A stretch of DNA of 64,000 nucleotides from Crambe crambe. Taxonomy: Eukaryota > Porifera > Demospongiae > Poecilosclerida > Crambeidae. Each line of letters begins with the position of its first letter. Position 1 is the stretch's first letter. Positions 11,038 to 21,706 of the stretch are shown in pieces. The stretch is from the NCBI GenBank assembly GCA_963924555.1, contig OZ004587.1, positions 3,782,001 to 3,846,000 on the forward strand. Reading direction: 5' to 3'. The notes beneath the pieces are model-generated. The model made no database searches. It had not been told where the DNA came from and saw only the letters and a program-made list of their open reading frames with translations. Both the position numbers and the translations under genes were made by a program.

Positions 11038-12231
11038 ATGGCTGAGAACCTAAGTTGCATCTTTTCAAATTTGAGCAGCGACTTTATTACATCATCATTT
11101 TGGTCACTTGAAGAAGATAGTACAGACACCAACAGGTTTTTGGTGACTATCATCTACTTGATCTTCCTAGTCATTGGACTTCCATGGAATGCAGCTGTGA
11201 TTGTCAGTATATTCAGGAAACGTCTGTACAGGGAGCCAACTATGATGCTGATTCTAAATCTTGCTGTTTCTAACCTCCTCACCTGTGCCTTGATCTTTCC
11301 ATTTACCATCATCACAGGAATTGCAGGAGAGTTCATTTATGGTGCAAGTGATCGTGTTAGGTGTCAGATATGTCAACTAGGAGTGATTTATTTAGTTTTA
11401 ACATTCGTCTCACTCAACACCTTGGCATTGATATCTGTGGACCGATTCCTTTACATCAAGAAACCACTGCACTACAATATGATGGTCACTATTAAAAAAA
11501 CTCTAGTAGCAGTTCTATTACTTTGGATATTCAGTATACTGGTCTCTATTCCACCTCTATTCGGATTTGGCACCATACGCTTCAGCAAGTTCACAATAAT
11601 GTGCACTATAGCCTTCAGAGGAAATACTCCTCTTGTCAAGAATACCTTTTATCTCATCTTTCTGGTTTTGGCTTCACTGCCTCCCGTGTCAATCCTGGCA
11701 GTGACTAATGTATGGCTGCTCCACATTGCACAAATGGCAATAAGAAGAAATTATAAAAAAATTCGCAGAGGTGCATCCACTAGTAGGATACGTGAAAAGA
11801 TTGAAAAGGAATACAATAAGAAACAGTTGAACTTGATGAGAGTCTTCTTTGCTATCTTTATCACGAATATTATCACCTGGCTACCAGTGATTGTAATATT
11901 CATAACTAGAGCAGCCTATAAACCTACTCCTACCACTTCTCTTAATATCAGAATTTATCCGACATCAATTCCTTTTTTATTGTTGCTATCACAAGCAGTG
12001 GTGCATCCCATATTACAAGTCTTCCTGATCATGAAGATAAAAGAGCAAGTCCTTGCACCACTTTATGCCTGTCAAAGAAGATGCTGCAGCAAATGTGACA
12101 ACTCTCCCACTGAAGGTTTAGTATGCGGCTGCAAGATATGCTCAGAAACTCACGAGTGTATTTTCCTGGATCTCTGTAAAGCTTCTCTTATAGCTAGTAC
12201 TCAAGAAGAAACTACAACATCAACTATATAA
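11038..12231 (+). CDS. Class A (rhodopsin-like) orphan GPCR, copy A
   Basis: Single-exon, 397-residue receptor. The extracellular N-terminus has two N-glycosylation sequons (N4, N11). Seven hydrophobic segments run from about residue 34 to 345. TM1 carries GLPWN (N51), TM2 has LNLAVSN in place of the usual LxxxD, and TM3 ends SVDRF (135-137) instead of DRY. TM6 has ITWLP in place of CWLP, and TM7 ends HPILQVF where NPxxY is expected. The cytoplasmic tail is cysteine-rich (CQRRCCSKC, then CGCKIC), suggesting palmitoylation or a zinc-knuckle-like fold. The altered sodium-site, DRY and NPxxY positions mark it as a divergent lineage-specific receptor; its ligand cannot be inferred. The ATG is conserved in all five copies. 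Confidence 0.88.
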   Translation: MAENLSCIFSNLSSDFITSSFWSLEEDSTDTNRFLVTIIYLIFLVIGLPWNAAVIVSIFRKRLYREPTMMLILNLAVSNLLTCALIFPFTIITGIAGEFIYGASDRVRCQICQLGVIYLVLTFVSLNTLALISVDRFLYIKKPLHYNMMVTIKKTLVAVLLLWIFSILVSIPPLFGFGTIRFSKFTIMCTIAFRGNTPLVKNTFYLIFLVLASLPPVSILAVTNVWLLHIAQMAIRRNYKKIRRGASTSRIREKIEKEYNKKQLNLMRVFFAIFITNIITWLPVIVIFITRAAYKPTPTTSLNIRIYPTSIPFLLLLSQAVVHPILQVFLIMKIKEQVLAPLYACQRRCCSKCDNSPTEGLVCGCKICSETHECIFLDLCKASLIASTQEETTTSTI

Positions 12232-13529
12232 TTGCATAATGGCATGATTTTTGTATAATAGCATTGGTGGTGGTAAATAATCATTTTGTTAGTGCTGGTG
12301 TAATCAGAATACGTTCTACTTCATCATATATAGATTTTTTATTTGCTTGTTTAGTTTTTTCAGTTTATGAAATAACATGTAATATGTTTGTCTTTTGATT
12401 CGGATGCAGGTAAAAGGATGTGATCTCACTAGTCCCTTTGCAAAGTGATATTAGGAAGTTTCTATGATGATGGAGTGATCGAAAAAATAATTTCTGATAA
12501 AATTAGATGGTTAGGTCATGCATTAGCTCTATTGCTATTGATAAAAATAATGAAAACATACATAACAACAAAACTGAAAAACAAAACAAAACAACAACAC
12601 CAAAAGACAACAACAACAAAACGAAAATGTACCCAGACAAAATCAGTTCATCATGACACCCAATCTTATTGAGTATGCTTAGTTACCCGCAATCTGGGAG
12701 ATACTAAATACTTAGGTGGGGTTGCAGGACTAGGGGCACGCACACTGGGTGCATGGGGAAGGAAGCATAGTTCCATGTAGACATTATGAGTGTAGGCAAA
12801 TGGGTGAAGCATCCCAAACATTATGCTATTACACTCAAACTCTGAAATGACATACACCTCAAATCACAGTTAGTACGTACTGAGTTGTCCCTTGAAAATA
12901 TAACCTAAAGTGTTCCGAAAAGTATCTTTGAAACGACACATGCATGGTCACAGGTGTGATTGTTAAGGAAATCACAGTTAGTATGCACTGGGTTATCCAA
13001 TGTGTGACCTTGAAGGTGCAAGATGTGTCATGTACGTACACTGTATACATAAACTGTTTCTTTATTTGACGTAGCATTTATTAGATGAATAGTAACCACA
13101 TTAGTTCCTAGCCCATACATGTTTTTTCTTCTAATTACACTACTTTAAGAGCAGAAAACATATGCAAGTTGTCAAAGAAAAATAGACATGGCTAAGCAAG
13201 GCATGATCAAATTGCCAGCCCTGAGAGAAGTATGCATTTGGTACAGTTTACTGCAGCAGTAAGCTCATCAATCGACTCAAATGTGTGGTGTAAGAAGTTA
13301 GCTATAGGCAACAGGCCAGGACATGTGATGCTAGTTTGGCCTTGTCTGCAATAAGTGATTCTCTAGTGAGTCCAGTACAGTAGTCCAGTCCACCGATTGT
13401 ATACACCCACACTGGATTATGGTTCAGCCCATCGAGCATTGTAGCAGACATCTCAGGAATGAGGTAGCTGGAGTAATGGCCAGAGTGAAAGTAAAACCCC
13501 CCAACCAGCATGGCAAAGCTTATCAGAGG
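12232..13529. other. GPCR A downstream region, part 1
   Basis: Noncoding, A/C-rich in part (12,570-12,650). The stretch 12,860-13,060 contains two partial direct repeats of AAATCACAGTTAGTA and an inverse copy of the kinase intron 4 repeat. The matching region follows GPCR C at 42,461-43,730. Confidence 0.5.
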
Positions 13530-13782
13530 CAGAGCCAGAGCCAGCTCATTTGTAGTGGTACGGCCATGCATAGCTACCATCTGGGGGGAAGCCCTCCAGT
13601 AAAATTTAATGTTATTTATTCAATTTCAATCTGGTAATCTAGGCAATACCATGCACTAACTTATAAGTCATTGTTATCATTCAAATACACACACATGCAT
13701 GTACACACACAAAACAAAATAGAAAAATCTGAATGGTGGTACGGCCATGGCCGTACCAGCCGTAGCATTGCCTCCGGCCATG
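13530..13782. mobile_element. MITE-like element, CAGAGCC...GGCCATG, 5-bp TSD (copy 1)
   Basis: A 253-bp insertion flanked by AGAGG direct repeats (13,525-13,529 and 13,783-13,787). Unit C (near 43,730) shows the empty site. Internally it has a perfect 20-bp palindrome GGTACGGCCATGGCCGTACC at 13,738-13,757 and a related GGTACGGCCATGC block near its left end. A second copy in reverse orientation lies at 63,059-63,308 with its own TAATA duplication. No coding capacity. Confidence 0.8.
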
Positions 13783-15374
13783 AGAGGATACGGTAGCATC
13801 ACTTTATGTAGGGTCAGTCCAAGATGGGCATGGATAGAATGTCATATTGCATCACTGTAGCTATATATGTGAAACATCCACTACTATCCTAGCTATAGTC
13901 AAGTTCAGTGACACAGACACATGGGTATGTGGGTAATCTTGCACATGTGGACCTATAAAAAATAGGAGTCTGGTCTAATCTGTATTCCTGATTTCTGTTT
14001 CATCCACAGGTTCCTTCTGATGAAAGAGAGAAGTGTTTGGGTTGCAATGTTTAGTTGCAAAGGAATCTCTGTTTCCTCTCTGATGAGACATCTCTAAATC
14101 TATGCTCAATAATTGCTCACATTTTATCCTCCTTTTTAATGGTAGTTGTACGTCATGCCTTGAGAACGAGAAAGGTAATTAGGCTTTAAATATCAGTAGC
14201 TATAGGCCATGATGGAGAGGTATCATCAGTTACATGCTGACTTTAACTTAATACATAATAGCTACATACGTATAGTAAGAAGGCAATTCCACATCAAGAA
14301 GTGTGGCCAGCCAAACCTGTGGTATTCGTACTGAGGCCACCTTGTCTTCCTCCAGGTGTGTTCATAAATTGGTGCATCATTGCTGAAGGTAGTGGAAGCC
14401 CTCCGTTCATTTCATGACACCTCTGTTGATTTCATGACACAATACAACCAAACTAGCTCTAGCCTGCTAGCTAATTGGGGCAGCAGCAAGTCCCACACAA
14501 GCTAGGGAGTCAAATGAGGATTTAGCTACTATGTATGTTCTGCTGCAATACAAACCTGAATTAAAGGCAAAAAATGCGCTGATTTGTAATTTGACCCACT
14601 TAGCCACAATATTAATTACAAGTGGAATTAGTGTCCCCTTTTACCTATTGTTACAAGTTTCATAACTAAACTATGAACAGTTCCAATAATTATTATGAAT
14701 AATTGTTCCACATTTTCTTAATTAATTTGTTTACATGGCTATTGAGAGCACCAAAAAATAGCAATAATGATAGTAGCTAACAACAGTACCATTTATTTTA
14801 ATGACTTGAAACTTTGGGTATATTACATTCAGCAGGTGCTGATTCCACCACTGGTGGTGTTGAATCTGGTCAGAGTGAAGGGTCATATTTTATAAATCAC
14901 CTATTTTTTGCTGTCTGAATATTGTGCCTTAAGTTCAGATTTGTATTGCAGTGGTATTTGAAGCTTGACTTCTATAAATGGAGACATAGATAGGGGAAGG
15001 ATAGAACTTCCTGTCTTCCAACTTTGACAACCATACCTAGAAAGCTTAGCCATATGTTGGTGAGGTATTTACCTGCTTTAATGATGTATTGGCCATCAGG
15101 CTATTCTTAATCATAGGTAGCTACTGGTATAAACCAGATGCCAGTTTTTGGTAATTATTGATTTGTGCTGATAATTGATCACTTACTCTAGACTATTAGT
15201 GTGAAATTTATGCACATCCAGTTTTGGTAATTTTGTAGCTAATTATTTTGCAGCTAGTAATTTCATGAATTGCTTCTTAGCCCCTATATTCACTTCATAG
15301 CAACTTGCATGTAATTGATGTAGCTAAGTTATAATAGTGACAGTATGGAACCATTGCGAACTCTAAGTGCAGAC
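13783..15374. other. GPCR A downstream region, part 2
   Basis: Noncoding spacer collinear with 33,300-34,640 (unit B) and 43,740-45,370 (unit C). I see no gene in it. Confidence 0.45.
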
Positions 15375-15729
15375 AGCATGAATCTCAGAAAGCTTTTCTG
15401 GTTTAATGTTACCAACAGCTTGCTTGGACTCTCTTATCAGTGGCTCAATCTCAGAAAGTTCAATATCAATCACTTTTTTCTTCTTCTCTAGTTTTTTCCT
15501 CTCTTCTGACTGCTGTTGCTTCAGAACATCCATTTTGTTCTTCTGTTCAGTGGCTGTCTGCATACTAACAGTAATGTCCTGCAAAGCTCCATCAGCCTCT
15601 GCCTGTTTATCAGCCAAAAGGGCTTGTTGTTTAGCAGCTTTCCTCTTGAGCTTATCTACAAGAGCTGTAGCTTCATTCAGTTTGGAGAGGAGATGTTCTT
15701 GCCTCTTTTTAATTTTCTTGCCTCATACC
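15375..15729 (-). pseudogene. Dynein-2 heavy chain stalk fragment
   Basis: About 112 codons on the minus strand translate without a stop into a dynein heavy chain coiled-coil stalk segment. Recognisable blocks include SKLNEATALVDKLKRKAA, QAEADGALQDITVSMQ, IEPLIRESKQAVGNIKPE and LSEIH. The motif order best matches cytoplasmic dynein 2 heavy chain (intraflagellar transport). The normal continuation (RSLRxPP) is lost right after LSEIH, where the frame hits a stop. The roughly 355-bp block is absent at the same site in unit C (45,371-45,375), so it inserted in unit A or was deleted in the other copy. It cannot encode a working motor; it is a displaced gene fragment. Confidence 0.85.
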
Positions 15730-15830
15730 CTACATACATTTATGATCCCAGCCATGACTCCAAGATAAGAGTCACATGTAAGAGCAATAATCCTTCTATC
15801 TAGAAGCTCAATGAAACTTTGGATCTTGAC

Positions 15831-15990
15831 CATAGGCGATGGAACAGGTCAGGCCAGTATTTGAGGAAAACGAGGTTAATTATTAAGTAGTTATCAATCT
15901 ACAAAAACAAAAGAAAGATGCTCAAATATAGAGCTTCAGTAATCTGTGGATTCAGGCCTGATCAATCGAATCTTGCTTCCAACACCTCTG
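15831..15990. mobile_element. MITE-like element, CATAGGCG...CACCTCTG, 5-bp TSD
   Basis: 160-bp insertion flanked by TTGAC repeats (15,826-15,830 and 15,991-15,995). The empty site is in unit C/D near 45,468. Its ends are the reverse complement of those of the element at 4,170-4,375, and an internal segment (GCTTCAGT, ATCTTGCTTCCAACACCTC) matches too. It belongs to the same family in the other orientation, with a shorter interior. Confidence 0.75.
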
Positions 15991-16136
15991 TTGACAGTGC
16001 ATTGCGGTAGGGATGATGGAAGGAAACGGGTCTACCTTTGTTCCATATATCCACCTGACATTTCCTACGTAGTACGTACATTATTGCATCCTGAAGCTAC
16101 TCATAGCTTACAACTTAAGTGTGACATAAATATAGT

Positions 16137-16164
16137 GAAGAAGAAGAAGAAGAAGAAGAAAAAA
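16137..16164. repeat. (AAG)n tract at the unit A / unit B junction
   Basis: Short AAG microsatellite. To its left the sequence matches a GPCR 5' flank; to its right it belongs to the receptor gene's 3' region. It marks the duplication junction. Confidence 0.7.
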
Positions 16165-16182
16165 GCTCATTGTATGTAGCTA

Positions 16183-16318
16183 CAATGGAATCTCTGATAG
16201 AGAACACTCCAAAAGGGGATAAACCTGAAAGTACCTTCGTATATGTACTCTATCACAAAAGAACAACCTCTCTATAAAGGCTGGGCCCCAAGTGTTTCAT
16301 TGTTCAGAGATTCCACTG
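16183..16318. mobile_element. TA-flanked MITE, CAATGGAATCTCTGA / TCAGAGATTCCACTG
   Basis: 136-bp element with 15-bp terminal inverted repeats (one mismatch) and TA on both sides (16,181-16,182 and 16,319-16,320). This is the signature of Tc1/mariner/pogo-type non-autonomous elements. Related sequence is at 56,220-56,340. It lies exactly between the last receptor exon and the unit A/B junction. Confidence 0.75.
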
Positions 16319-16352
16319 TATTAATCATCATCACAGAACAAGCTACGTATAC

Positions 16353-17880
16353 CTCTTTTGTAGTGAAGCGAAATGAAGCAGAAGCAGAAATTTTTTGTAG
16401 GTAATATTGCTATCGAAGAGATGTTGATTCTTGGTGGGAGGACTACTTGGGTAGAAATAACACTACTACCAGGTCTACATTGTAGAAACATTCAATTTAA
16501 GAAAAGAATAATTATATATCATCCAATTTGAAAATAAAAGCTATAGGTCATTTTGTATACGTAACTTTTAAACTTTGATAGCTAAGTTTACATCTTGAAA
16601 ATATTGGTCCTTTTTATATTAGGGGACCAAATAGCTCTGTACTTACTTCAGCTTGTTTGGAAGGAAAAGCTCGATATTGTTGAATAGTGTATTCACAACA
16701 CTGATATTGAAAACTGCATGCACGGTAATAAAAGTAGTCAGCATCAAAATAATAAGCAATATTAATATCAGTAACAAAATGATCGAACAGAAATTACCTT
16801 CTGCACCCCTTTTGATCAAAAATGGTTGAGGTAATATACTCTGTGGATCACCAAAGTTGGAACGTTGGTTGGGATCAATGGTTGAAGGGAATAGGATGGC
16901 ACTGAAATTTCTCTGATCAACTTGTTGAACTTGTATATCTGTTGTAAAATAATTATACGAGAGGGATAACAATGGCCTTCTTGAAATACTCAACATAAGA
17001 CTTAGTATGATGATTTTGGCCACTTATTGATTGATAGTTTAAATAATTTAGCCTTGTCATGTGGCTGAATATTGGTGTAGAGATAGCAAAGCTGCTGTCA
17101 ACCAATAATTTCATCAAAGCACATTTTGAGAAAGATTGATTATAAGGTATTTCAAAAATAGGATTGGTGTTACCTATATTTTGCCTCTTGATTGCCAGTG
17201 CTTCTGAGATGACGTCACTGATGTTAACATTCTCACTCATCAGAGCATTAGCAAAGTATTGTCCATAACTCTCAGCATTAGTAAGTAAAACTTCACTGCC
17301 AGCCTCATCCTGTATACAATTATAATTGTTGGAGAGGAATATAGATTCCATGCAGCATGCAGTGAATATTTTTACAGACACGGGACAAACCTTTGAGAAG
17401 GACTGCCATCCAGGAACATTAATGAAATCCAGGATATTGTTTATAATATCTACTACTTGCTACAATAATAATTATGCAGAATTGAATCATTACTACTGTG
17501 AATAATTTGTTGACTTAACACTCACACTATTAAAAGAAATTGGAGTCTCAAAATCTGCAAGCAAATTGTCCATCAAGAACCTCAAAGTCATACTCACTAC
17601 ATTGTTGGTTGACTGGAGATCTCGTGGAAACTGAGACACTCCTTGTGGGGAAGTTGCAATAGTCAGATCTTCAAGCATCATAGCCACTTCACTGGCATTA
17701 ATTGTGCTTTTGTTGAACATAGAAATAGCCTAGCTATAAAATTATGCATGAAAAATTATAGATTTAGTGATTGATTCTAACGTACTCTTAATTCAATCTC
17801 CTGTATATCTTCTCGTTGACAGGATGAAGTATTTATCTTTTGCCATTCACCTATTTCTGAACACAGTCGTGTGGTTACAC
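16353..17880 (-). CDS. HRM and GAIN 3' exons of the adhesion-type receptor
   Basis: These minus-strand exons continue the unit B receptor: 17786-17880, 17526-17729, 17391-17459, 17174-17309, 16798-16938, 16647-16713 and probably 16353-16474. All have GT/AG borders with matching phases. The first completes the HRM domain begun in the EGF exon (TTRLCSEIGEW, then a closing Cys). The others read as a GAIN-type domain (VVDIINNILDF, SYGQYFANAL, RGAEVFNISVVNTLF). A GPS cleavage motif and seven-helix region would be expected next, but a MITE and the duplication junction come first. So the copy is 3' truncated, or this family lacks the GPCR part. Unit A presumably has equivalents left of the window. 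Confidence 0.7.
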
Positions 17881-19449
17881 CTGAGACAATGATAAAGAAC
17901 ATAGCTCAAGTGGATTAGCTGATTAGAGAGCTATGGTGTGTTTATTATAAAAGTTAGCCATGGAGTTTCCATTAAAACATACTGATCTTTGGATCCCATT
18001 TTACATGGGGCTGTAGATGCTGTGGCTGAGTCATTTCCGTGGAACCATAACAGATCAAAGGTTTCCATGGCAACAGAGTGGGGAAATAAACATACTTTTC
18101 AGCACCTTTTTATATGTGCAGTTTACCTACAAGACTGTATTTACACTGCACGATTTACAGTGTGGCAAATTCGCACAGACACTATACATGAGGGAGGCAT
18201 ACCTTACATATCAGTTCTGGTTATACATTGGTCGATTCCAGTCAGCAATTTAGAGGTCTCACATCTCACAGTGAAACTTAAGAACTATACTTTGTATATT
18301 CAGACCATGTACGTATGTTAGTTATGTACCTGATATCCCTGCAGTAGCACTGAATGTATGTATTGCTGAACAGTTGTGTTTGATGATTTGACCTGGTGTA
18401 GTGACAGGATAGTCTAACATCCAAACACTATCCTGTTCAGCTGGGCACATTGCATGCTCTTCAAGTAAGGAAACAGAGCACTTGTCTCCTGTGAATCCCG
18501 ACATGCAGACACAGTGTGTAGACTCCCCTTCTCCCTCTTCACATGTGCCTCCATTCTGACATGAAGTCAGTGTGCAGGAAGGCAAATCAATCTCACAGCT
18601 ATTGCCACTAAATCCAGGCATGCAGTGGCAAGTTGTTATAACACCAATTCCCCCCACACAATCTCCTCTATTAGAGCAAGTATTGATGTCGCAGAAGTCC
18701 ATGTCAGTGGAACATGTGTCTCCTGTGAAGCCAGGCATGCAGACACAGTAAGGACTACTGCCCACTCTAGCCATGCAAGTTCCTCCAGTGCTTGAGCAGG
18801 AGTCAGAGAGACACAGTGCTGTTTCACAGTTGTCTCCCGTAAAGCCCGGTGTGCATACACAGTGCGTAGACTCTCCTGGTCCCTCTTCACACATACCACC
18901 ATTCTCACATGTGTTCAACATACAGAAATGATTAAGATCTTCTTCACAGTGAGCACCACCATAATTATCCAGGCATACAGTGGCATGATATTATGGAGCC
19001 AATTCCTTCCTCACATGTTCCTCCATTAGAGCACGTACTTGGCATGCAGAAATGACCAAGGTCAATTTCACAGTGGGTACCATTGAATCCAGCTATACAG
19101 GTGCAAGACATAGTGCCGTTCCCTTCAATACATGTTCCTCCATTAGAGCAGGTGTCAAAATCACAAAAACCTGGAAACAACGAAGTATTACAGTAAACAA
19201 ACCTCTCAACAAACTATTGCATACTATATAATTATATACCCCATACAAAATAACCTCCAGAAGAGGACGACCTCTCAGTCTCTACAAGGGACAAAAGGAT
19301 GGACCCCCAAGTGTGTTCATTACTTGGTGGTTTGCTGCATTGTGTAATCAAGTTGTTCACTACTGTAGTTGGTCAATATTGAATGTTACAAATAATTCAT
19401 GAGAACAATAATTATTCATTTAAATTTAATTTTGGGGATGCGTAGCTTA

Positions 19450-21165
19450 ATTTATCAGAGAGTGCGGTAGCACTCTCTAAGTAGGGATGGCAGGTCAAAG
19501 TCCATAGGACAGTATAAACTAAAAACTCTTCTTTCTCTTCTACCCTTACTCTACAGGTTCTCAGAAGGCTACAGTGAATTATTATATCTACAAAGAAGAG
19601 AGGAGAATGTTCAAAAGCCAAAAATTCATTCGCCAACATAAGAAAAAAACGAGTTCTAAAATTGACTTTTCGTTCTTTTTCTTTATAATAATAATAATAA
19701 GATCGACGTACCGACTTACTGGCTATAGTCATCAAAATTCTGCTTTGGCCATCTGTTAGAGCGGCACCTAGAGGCTGATCTTTTGCTATTAGTTTTGACT
19801 AAGGCTCTACTTCACTATTCGATAGCACTCGGAACACAGCTGCTAATCTTTCTACGCCATTTTGAAGGGGGCGGGGCTTATGGGCGGAGCCACGTAAGCT
19901 TAAGTTTAGCTATAGCCAAGGTCTTCATTCATTATCTGATGATGTTCCAGTCACTCCTTGCTGAATTACAGTACAGATGCTCATCCTATAGTAGCATTAT
20001 AGCCAATACTTGGCTGTAGTGTAGTCAGCTCACTTCACCATGCCGTGTACATGTCATTTACATTGCTGTTGCTGTAAAGTTTTATATCAACAAAACTTAA
20101 ATAGCTAAACAAATTCTTCAACCAGAGACACTGTATGTACCTACAAAAGAGGTTTATGTAGAGCTGGCTTTGTATAGTACTGTACTGTAGCCTCCCTCAT
20201 TCAACTTCAAGCACTAAGAAAAAGGATAGAAACAAGTGAGCGTAAAAAATAAAAAGGTTAAGTAGGGATAGCCTAAAATCTAGCTGGGCTATCTATAATG
20301 TGCTGCAGCCTCATATGAAAAAAATCTTCACGATATTACCTCATAAAAGGGGTGGGGCAATTAATAGCAGTTCTCCTCATATAACACCTGCACAGGATGT
20401 GGCCATTTGATGGCATCCACTATTATGATCACTACACCAAATGCATAAACTCCCCATACTCCTCCCTCAAGCAAGACATACGTACCATCTCAATAATTAT
20501 TTCAGTGATCACATATGTAACAATTAGCTAATGCTGTTCACTTTTTAAAATGTTCACTCCTTTCAGTACTCCATTACACTGCAGATGATCATCCTTCAAA
20601 CTCTCCTCCCTGAACAGAATGAAATACTGATCATTAAATAAATTTAGTTCAATCAAGGAAGCCTTTAGTGTCTATCAATTTTCATAATCACAAAGAAAAA
20701 GAATGCAAACAAGTGAATGCAAAAAATTTCTTCGAAATAAAAATGTGAAGTAGGGATGCTATTATAACTGCAGCTTCATTATGAAAACCAAGTACTGCAG
20801 CATCGAAGCAGTATGGCCCAAAAATCTAGCTGGAATATGTATTATAACTGCATGCAAGAGAGTGAACTTAGTGAAGTGACCCTTACCCATCATCAAGTAC
20901 GAGATACTATTCCTACTTCACTCCCATGATCAAGGGCCAAGGGAGTGAAGTAGGAATAGTATCTCGTACTTGATGATGGGTAAGGGTCACTTCACTAAGT
21001 TCACTCTCTTGCATGCAGTTATAATACATATTCCAGCTAGATTTTTGGGCCATACTGCTTCGATGCTGCAGTACTTGGTTTTCATAATGAAGCTGCAGTT
21101 ATAATAGCATCCCTACTTCACATTTTTATTTCGAAGAAATTTTTTGCATTCACTTGTTTTAATAA
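19450..21165. mobile_element. 1.7-kb insertion in receptor B intron
   Basis: Block absent from the same intron in unit A (near 1,500-1,525). It starts with a hairpin, AGAGAGTG-CGGTAG-CACTCTCT, followed by AAGTAGGGATGG, and ends with a long palindrome (20,707-21,159). It also has a second AAACAAGTGAGCG...AAGTAGGGAT block near 20,233-20,270. The same hairpin next to CATCCCTAC recurs at about 60,234-60,270, so it behaves like the terminus of a repeat family. No transposase-like reading frame is visible. Confidence 0.55.
20707..21159. repeat. Long perfect palindrome, 219-bp arms
   Basis: Arms 20,707-20,925 and 20,941-21,159 are reverse complements throughout the parts I compared, separated by a 15-bp spacer. 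The arms contain AAACAAGTGAATGC and GTAGGGATG, motifs shared with the palindrome at 59,202-59,516. Confidence 0.9.
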
Positions 21166-21454
21166 AATTGGGTTAACACAATAGTTGCTTTGAATAGTAA
21201 TATGCATCCGAAAATATTAACAACAAACAAAAATTATGGTAGGTAGTTACATGTACATAGTTACATACATAATTTACCTTGGCACTGGACTCCAGCATCT
21301 TGATTTTGCTGACATAGTGTTGTATGTGTGGAAGATATACAAGATATTAAGAAGTCCTCTGTGCCTGAACATGCCACATTATCACGAATAATCATGTATT
21401 TAGAAACTGCTTCACCAAATACAGAGCCGTTAAATGGCACAGGATCTGCAAGGA

Positions 21455-21706
21455 AGTGGAGGAGGGAAGGAAGGGAGGGAGGGAGGGAGGGAGGGGAGGG
21501 AGGGAGGGAGGGAGAGAGAGGAAGCAAGCAAGGAAGGATGGAAGGAAGTGGAGGAGGGAGAGGGAGAGAGAGGAGGCAAGGAAGGATGGAAGGAAGGAAG
21601 GGAGGGAGGGAAGGAGTCCCGGAGGGAGAAAGGGAGGGAGGGAGGGAGAGAGAGAGGGAGGGAGAGAGGGAGGAAAGAAGGAAGGAAGGAAAGAAGGGAG
21701 GGGAAA
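21455..21706. repeat. Polypurine (GGGA/GGAA)n tract, unit B
   Basis: About 250 bp of G/A-only sequence, longer than in unit A and with different interruptions. It lies immediately before the second SRCR exon on the gene's sense strand. Confidence 0.85.

Larger units (their letters stand above)
1..16140. repeat. Segmental duplication unit A
   Basis: First copy of the receptor / kinase / LINE / GPCR module. Position 1 onward aligns by eye with 17,941 onward in unit B, and homology runs collinearly through the kinase (5.1 kb vs 25.0 kb) and GPCR (11.0 kb vs 31.2 kb). The right end, 15,991-16,140, matches the 5' flank of the unit D GPCR (45,470-45,610). It then stops in an (AAG)n tract at 16,137-16,164, so a second GPCR seems to have been cut off at the A/B junction. 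Confidence 0.85.

Noticed and set aside
12445..12672. 75-codon plus-strand frame
   Set aside because: Built on an A/C-rich low-complexity stretch and not conserved in frame in unit B or C.
19412..20019. Reading frames in the unit B 1.7-kb insertion as a transposase
   Set aside because: Short, low complexity in part and with no catalytic motif.
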